The notes beneath the pieces are model-generated. The model was not told the DNA's origin and ran no database searches. It saw only the letters and a program-made list of their open reading frames with translations. A stretch of DNA of 64,000 nucleotides from Actinoplanes regularis (GTDB taxonomy: Bacteria; Actinomycetota; Actinomycetes; Mycobacteriales; Micromonosporaceae): NCBI RefSeq assembly GCF_900188005.1, contig NZ_FZNR01000026.1, positions 56,076-120,075 on the forward strand. Reading direction: 5' to 3'. Positions 59,802-64,000 of the stretch are shown piece by piece (the first letter of the stretch is position 1; each line of letters opens with the position of its first letter). A program made the translations under genes and the position numbers.

Positions 59802-61331
59802 ATGATGCGCATCCCTCTGGCCATCACCCTGGCCGCCGGTACCGCGGCTGCCACGGCGTTGGTCGCGGTGTCCGGTCCGGCCGCCGCCCAAACGCCCACC
59901 CCGCAGGTCGACGCGGTCGCGCAGGCTGACGCCGTGGTCGCCGCCCGGCCAGCCGCACTGCACGCCGGCGCCCACGACGCGTTCCAGCGGCGCCAGGTCT
60001 ACACGTCGCAGGGCCTCACCTACGCGTCCTACGACCGTACCTACAAGGGCTTGGCGGTCAAGGGCGGTGACCTTGTGGTGGTCACCGACAGCGCCGGCCA
60101 GACCCGGTACACGTCGGTCGCGCAGAGCAGCCCGATCGGTGAGGTGTCGACCGCTCCGGCGATCTCCGCGAGCGCGGCGATCGCGACCGCGAAGAAGCAG
60201 CTCAAGACCGTCACCGGGGTCGAGACCACGCGGCTGATCGTCGTCGCGGCCGAGGGCGCCACGGCGAAGCTCGCGTACGAGACCACGGTCAACGGCACCG
60301 GCGCCGAGGGTGTCAGCCGCCTCACGGTCGACGTGGACGCGCTGACCGGCAAGGTGCTCGCCACCGAGGAGCATGTCACCGAGGCCACCGGCACGGGCAC
60401 CGGCTGGATCGTCGGCTCGGTCTCGCTGAACACCACGCTGTCCGGTTCGACGTACTCGCTCAAGGACCCGACCGTCACGAACCTGAGCTGCCAGGACGCC
60501 TCCACCCGGGTGACGTTCAGCGGCTCCGACAACGTGTGGGGCAACGGCGTCGGCACCAGCAAGGAGACCGGTTGCGTGGACGCGCTGTACGCGGCGCAGA
60601 AGCAGACCGCGATGCTGTCGTCGTGGCTGGGCCGCAACGCGCAGAACGGCTCCGGCGGCGCGTGGCCGATCCGGGTCGGCCTGAACCAGCAGAACGCGTA
60701 CTACGACGGCACCCAGGTCCAGATCGGCAAGAACACCGCCGGTAAGTGGATCTCGTCGCTCGACGTGGTCGGACACGAGCTGGGTCACGGCATCGACGAC
60801 AGGACCCCGGGCGGCATCTCGAAGGGCGGCACCCAGGAGTTCGTCGCCGACACCATCGGCGCGGCCACCGAGGCGTACGCGGCGAACCCGAACGACCCGG
60901 CCGACTACCAGGTCGGCGAGGAGGTCAACCTGGTCGGCAGCGGCCCGATCCGGTACATGTACAACCCGTCGCTCGCCGGTGACAGCAACTGCTACTCCAG
61001 CAGCACCCCGAGCCAGGAGGTGCACGCCGCGGCCGGCCCCGGCAACCACTGGTTCTACCTGCTGGCCCAGGGCAGCAGCGGCAACGGCCAGCCGTCGAGC
61101 CCGACCTGCAACGGCAGCACGGTGACCGGCGTCGGCATCCAGACCGCCACCAAGATCATGTACAACGCGATGCTGCTGAAGACCTCCAGCTCCTCCTACG
61201 CGAAGTACCGCGTATGGACGCTGCAGGCCGCGAAGAACCTGTACCCGGGCAGCTGCACCCAGTTCAACGCGGTCAAGGCCGCCTGGAACGCGGTCAGCCT
61301 GCCGGCCCAGTCCGGCGAGCCCACCTGCTGA
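59802..61331 (+). CDS. secreted M4 (thermolysin-type) metalloprotease
   Basis: A 509-residue pre-pro-enzyme: signal peptide, a PepSY/FTP-type propeptide (about 40-200, YASYDRTYKGLAVKGGDLVV), then the catalytic domain with His325 and His329 in GHELGH and the third zinc ligand Glu346 in TQEFVADTIG; the second catalytic His is in AAAGPGNHWFY. The helix between HExxH and Glu is three residues shorter than in thermolysin. Four cysteines near the C terminus suggest disulphides. AAAGGAG precedes the start. Confidence 0.92.
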   Translation: MMRIPLAITLAAGTAAATALVAVSGPAAAQTPTPQVDAVAQADAVVAARPAALHAGAHDAFQRRQVYTSQGLTYASYDRTYKGLAVKGGDLVVVTDSAGQTRYTSVAQSSPIGEVSTAPAISASAAIATAKKQLKTVTGVETTRLIVVAAEGATAKLAYETTVNGTGAEGVSRLTVDVDALTGKVLATEEHVTEATGTGTGWIVGSVSLNTTLSGSTYSLKDPTVTNLSCQDASTRVTFSGSDNVWGNGVGTSKETGCVDALYAAQKQTAMLSSWLGRNAQNGSGGAWPIRVGLNQQNAYYDGTQVQIGKNTAGKWISSLDVVGHELGHGIDDRTPGGISKGGTQEFVADTIGAATEAYAANPNDPADYQVGEEVNLVGSGPIRYMYNPSLAGDSNCYSSSTPSQEVHAAAGPGNHWFYLLAQGSSGNGQPSSPTCNGSTVTGVGIQTATKIMYNAMLLKTSSSSYAKYRVWTLQAAKNLYPGSCTQFNAVKAAWNAVSLPAQSGEPTC

Positions 61332-61343
61332 TCCGTACGGCCG

Positions 61344-61382
61344 AACCGGGCCGGCGCGTCCACCCGACGCGCCGGCCCGGTT
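61344..61382. terminator. bidirectional hairpin terminator
   Basis: Perfect 17-bp arms AACCGGGCCGGCGCGTC (61344-61360) and GACGCGCCGGCCCGGTT (61366-61382) with a 5-base loop, between the convergent M4 and SnoaL-like genes. Confidence 0.85.
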
Positions 61383-61394
61383 CCGTGCGCCTGC

Positions 61395-61787
61395 TCAGCC
61401 CTGCGTCGCCTCGCGCTGGATCTGCGGGAACTGGGCCTGCATCGCCTCGGCCAGCGCCTGCGCCGCCGACAGCGGCCGCACCATCACGGTGAACTCGTCG
61501 ATCAGCCCGTCCTCGTCGAGGTGCAGGAAGTCGCAGCCGGTGATGTCCTTGCCGTCGACCTTGGCCTCGAAGACCAGCGCGTGATCACGCTCGTCGGCGC
61601 CGGCGAGCTCCCGCACGTACCGGAAGTCCTCGAAGACCCGCAGGACGCCGCGCAGGATCGCCGCGGTGATCGCCTTCCCCGGATAGGGTTTGAAGGCCAC
61701 CGGGCTGGTGAACACGACATTCTCGGCGAGCAGGGCTTCGATCGCGGCGGTGTCGCGGGCCTCCACCGCTTGACGGAACGCTTTCAT
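61395..61787 (-). CDS. SnoaL-like/NTF2-fold protein
   Basis: A 130-residue protein with the SnoaL-like pattern: FRQAVEARDTAAIEALLAEN, VVFTSPVAFKPYPGK, then strands with HALVFEAKVDGKDITGCDFL and EFTVMVRPL. Such small folds act as cyclases, isomerases or ligand-binding proteins. No neighbour gives a pathway; function unknown. Confidence 0.85.
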   Translation of the reverse strand: MKAFRQAVEARDTAAIEALLAENVVFTSPVAFKPYPGKAITAAILRGVLRVFEDFRYVRELAGADERDHALVFEAKVDGKDITGCDFLHLDEDGLIDEFTVMVRPLSAAQALAEAMQAQFPQIQREATQG

Positions 61788-61898
61788 GCATCCTCCTGGT
61801 GCTTACCGGCAGAGATCAAGATTCTGCCGATGATGCCCTGCCCGGCGGCGTGGTGACGCCGGAGGGTCGTTCCAGCTTCCCTCGACGGCCGTTCGAGG

Positions 61899-62420
61899 TC
61901 ATTCGTTCAGGGCGATCCAGTAGCGCCGGACCGAGAACTGCTCGAAGTCGCGGAGGCCCTCGAGGACGCCGCCGCAGTGTTCGATGGTCCGGGCCGAGGC
62001 AAGGTTGTCGGCGAGGCAGGGGATGAGGACGCGGTTCAGGCCGAGTACCGTACGCGCCTCGACGAGCATCCGGCCCAGCGCCCAGCTCGCCAGCCCACGG
62101 CCTCGCGCGGACGGTCGCAGGCCGTAACCGATCTGGCCGAGGTCGTCGTCGAACTGGTGCCGCAGGGTGATTCCGCCGAGCACCCGGCCGTCCTCCACGA
62201 TCCAGTGCGGTGAGGCGTGCTTCTCGGGCGGGCAGGGTTCACCTGCCGGATGGGTCAGCCGGACCAGGCGATGCACCCAGGCGGCGAAGCCCTCGGGCGT
62301 TTCCACGTCGTCGTCGGCGGTCAGGCCGAATCCGTCCTCATGAAGTCCCGGACCCCATTCGGCGTGGCACTCCAGGAACGCTTCATGCAGATGAACGCTC
62401 GGCGGGATCAGCTCAGCCAT
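61899..62420 (-). CDS. GNAT-family N-acetyltransferase
   Basis: A 173-residue GNAT protein. The acetyl-CoA site is the IGYGLRPSARGRGLASWAL segment (V/I-x-P-x-x-R-G-x-G), followed by NRVLIPCLADNLASARTIEHC and GGVLEG. It resembles RimJ/RimL-like or small-molecule acetyltransferases; substrate unknown. ATG at 62420 is preferred over the upstream frame, which crosses the 42-bp repeat. Confidence 0.85.
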   Translation of the reverse strand: MAELIPPSVHLHEAFLECHAEWGPGLHEDGFGLTADDDVETPEGFAAWVHRLVRLTHPAGEPCPPEKHASPHWIVEDGRVLGGITLRHQFDDDLGQIGYGLRPSARGRGLASWALGRMLVEARTVLGLNRVLIPCLADNLASARTIEHCGGVLEGLRDFEQFSVRRYWIALNE

Positions 62421-62473
62421 GCGGGCCCGGGGGCGTAGACCTTGCGCGAGAACAGCACGGGACTCGGCTCGAG

Positions 62474-62515
62474 CCTGGCCACGGGGCTCCACAGGTCGTA
62501 CCAGGAAAAGGTTTT
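62474..62515 (+). repeat. 42-bp direct repeat, copy 2
   Basis: Matches 24850-24891 at 37 of 42 positions in the same orientation, in the gap upstream of the GNAT gene. See copy 1. Confidence 0.75.
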
Positions 62516-62579
62516 CTTTTGAATCTATCGCCGGTTGCTTTCATGTGGCGATCCAGCAGCCTGACCGCGCGAGCGGCCG

Positions 62580-63185
62580 TTACCAGGAGCCTGCCGCCTC
62601 GGCTGCTCTGTCGATCGCGGACGGCAGCGTCTCGGCGGGGCCGAACCCCCTGTCGTAGACGTCCAGCTTGAACAGCTCATCGCCGCCGCGATAGAACGCC
62701 AAGCCGTACCGGATCGAGCCGATCCGGTCGCGAGGGTGGATCAGGTGCAGAACGCCGTGACTGAGCCATGGTCGCAGGGCGCGCAGCGTGGGATTGCTCG
62801 TGACCGCGGTGACCACCGGATGCAGGTACTCCTCGCCGTGCGCGATCAGCAGATGCCACAGCGCCTCGACCTGGCCTTCGGGCCCGACGGGTTCGAGGTA
62901 CTCCTGGCGCCGGCAGAGTTCCCGGATCGGCAGATCGGCCTGCCGGCCGAGCATCGTGGTGACGATCTCCTGCAGATCAGCGGCCTGTCCCTTTGCCGCG
63001 ATGTCCTCTCCGGCCCAGATCGTCACCTCGTAGCCGTTGCCGTCGCAGCCCTGTCGCACGGCGATGAGTCCCTCACCCCAATGCGTCGCCTCGGCCGGAC
63101 CGAACCGGTCCCGGCTGCTGCTCAGGCGCTCGAGGGAGGCGCCGAGGGTTGTCGCGACCTCAGTCAATTCCTGAATCAGCTGCAC
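62580..63185 (-). CDS. hypothetical protein
   Basis: A 201-residue soluble protein starting MQLIQELTEVATTLGASLER. It has an alpha/beta first half (YEVTIWAGEDIAAKGQAADL), a conserved-looking centre (LRALRPWLSHGVLHLIHPRD) and a last half with IRYGLAFYRGGDELFKLDVY. The LRALxPWxSHxxLHL stretch recalls DUF6193-type proteins, but only weakly. No function can be given. Lies 18 bases downstream of the histidine kinase gene in the same direction. Confidence 0.65.
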   Translation of the reverse strand: MQLIQELTEVATTLGASLERLSSSRDRFGPAEATHWGEGLIAVRQGCDGNGYEVTIWAGEDIAAKGQAADLQEIVTTMLGRQADLPIRELCRRQEYLEPVGPEGQVEALWHLLIAHGEEYLHPVVTAVTSNPTLRALRPWLSHGVLHLIHPRDRIGSIRYGLAFYRGGDELFKLDVYDRGFGPAETLPSAIDRAAEAAGSW

Positions 63186-63203
63186 GTCGGCACTGTAGTG
63201 GGC

Positions 63204-64000
63204 TCACGCGATCGGCAGCCGCACGGTGACCTGGGTTCCCGCCTCGCTGGGGGCGTACCGGATCTGCCCTCGATGCGCTTCGACGATCGCGAGAGTTACC
63301 GGCAGGCCGAGTCCGCTGCCGGGGATGTGCCGGTCACGGGTGCGTTGGGAGCGGTAGAAGCGGTCGAAGAGGCGGGGGTGGTCCTCGACCGGGATGCCCA
63401 TTCCGGTGTCGGTGACGGTCAGTTCGGCGGTGGCCGGGTCCGGCCGGGTCAGGGTGACGGTCACCCGGCCTCCGCTCGGGGTGTGTTTGACGGCGTTGTC
63501 GAGCAGTTGGTCGGCGACCTGTCGCAGGCGTGCGGCATCGCCGGCGACGGTCGTGTCCGGGCGCAGGTGGAGGGTCAGGTTCAGCCCCGCGGCGTCGGCG
63601 GCGGGCTGCGCGGCCTCGGTGGCGGCGCTCACGACCTCGGTCAGGTCGACCGGTTCGCGGATCAGTTTGGTGTGTCCGCTGTCGAGGGCCACGAGGTCGA
63701 GCAGCCGGTCGACGATCTCCTGCAGGGCGTCGCTGTTGCGGCTGAGGACGTCGAGCAGGTCGGGGACTTCCTCGGCGGCGGCGGCGGGGTCGGTGTCGCG
63801 CAGCATTTCGACGTACGCGGTGATGGACGTGATCGGGGTGCGGAGTTCGTGGCCGACCAGGCCGAGGTACTCGTCCTTGTTGCGGGCGAGTTCCACGGTG
63901 AGATTCTCGGCGCGGCGTCGTTCGAGGAACTCGGCCACGTGGGCGCCGATGCCGGAGAGCAGGCCGATCAGCGAGTCGGTGGAGCTGTCGGCGGCGGTGG
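63204..64000 (-). CDS. sensor histidine kinase, C-terminal part (partial)
   Basis: The N terminus lies beyond the right edge. The visible 264 residues begin with the end of what looks like a GAF domain (LLSGIGAHVAEFLERRRAE), then HisKA with the phospho-acceptor His in GLVGHELRTPITSITAYVEM, and HATPase_c with the N box (LLDNAVKHTP), DTGMGIP and GSGLGLPVTLAIV. It autophosphorylates and passes phosphate to a response regulator not seen here. Confidence 0.9.
   Translation of the reverse strand, partial: TAADSSTDSLIGLLSGIGAHVAEFLERRRAENLTVELARNKDEYLGLVGHELRTPITSITAYVEMLRDTDPAAAAEEVPDLLDVLSRNSDALQEIVDRLLDLVALDSGHTKLIREPVDLTEVVSAATEAAQPAADAAGLNLTLHLRPDTTVAGDAARLRQVADQLLDNAVKHTPSGGRVTVTLTRPDPATAELTVTDTGMGIPVEDHPRLFDRFYRSQRTRDRHIPGSGLGLPVTLAIVEAHRGQIRYAPSEAGTQVTVRLPIA

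Noticed and set aside
24850..62515. The two 42-bp repeats as attachment sites of a 37-kb integrated island
   Set aside because: No integrase, recombinase, replication or transfer genes lie between them, most of the interval has normal composition, and the copies differ at five positions.
62474..62515. The repeat core GGGGCTCCACA as the 3' end of a tRNA gene
   Set aside because: No D-arm, anticodon arm or T-arm can be drawn upstream of either copy.
1..64000. CRISPR arrays, prophage or complete insertion sequences
   Set aside because: No regularly spaced repeats with unique spacers, no cas, phage structural, integrase or transposase genes were found on either strand.

Overview
The window is chromosomal DNA of a high-GC actinobacterium (about 70% G+C by eye, strong G/C bias at third codon positions, GTG starts, many ATGA/GTGA stop-start overlaps). 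A methyl-accepting chemotaxis protein, a DivIVA-like coiled-coil protein, many secreted hydrolases and carbohydrate genes suit a motile filamentous soil actinomycete. Micromonosporaceae, Actinoplanes-like, is my best guess, but this is inference. I see no rRNA, tRNA, CRISPR array, phage module, integrase or complete insertion sequence.

Layout. 0-8.7 kb: membrane and stress-type genes (MFS exporter, BrkB/YihY, two DUF7144-type membrane proteins, DUF6325, a lipid kinase, an M48 protease with a K+ channel, HdeD-like). 8.9-11.7 kb: one large haem protein joining a catalase-like domain to a cyclooxygenase/dioxygenase-type peroxidase. 11.8-16.7 kb: a minus-strand amino-acid/peptide operon (ThrE-like exporter, DUF2231, APC permease, anchored protein, M20 dipeptidase). 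16.8-20.5 kb: MFS exporter coupled to an M24 peptidase, then a repeat-rich lipoprotein. 20.5-24.7 kb: TetR, DsbA and a tiny coupled peptide, then small secreted or membrane proteins, including a 36-residue pre-peptide. 24.9-27.5 kb: an apparently self-regulated operon (small HTH protein, Clp-N domain protein, ABC-2 exporter) behind two near-perfect tandem operators. 28.3-31.4 kb: ABC sugar importer. 31.8-34.5 kb: a Roco (LRR-Roc-COR) GTPase in a lower-GC patch. 35.2-43.8 kb: GH92 mannosidase, cutinase, chemotaxis receptor and GH31 glucosidase, with LacI-type palindromes before the two glycosidases.

43.9-53.5 kb is the most unusual part. A MNIO (DUF692) enzyme fused to a DUF2063 partner domain is translationally coupled to a giant CHAT-NACHT-formylglycine-synthase-like protein. 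Next come a 106-residue protein ending in a CxxCxC cluster and, convergently, a radical SAM/SPASM enzyme coupled to a three-helix membrane protein with a long cytoplasmic helical region. Peptide-modifying enzymes, a Cys-tailed candidate substrate and a STAND-type signalling ATPase with a caspase-like protease lie side by side. I read this as a candidate RiPP-linked signalling or defence system. The gene families are recognisable, but the combination is inference.

53.7-64 kb: SDR, DUF1963, DivIVA-like, a membrane M48 protease operon, secreted M4 protease, SnoaL-like, GNAT acetyltransferase, an unknown protein and the C-terminal part of a histidine kinase cut by the right edge. A 42-bp direct repeat occurs at both 24.85 kb and 62.47 kb.
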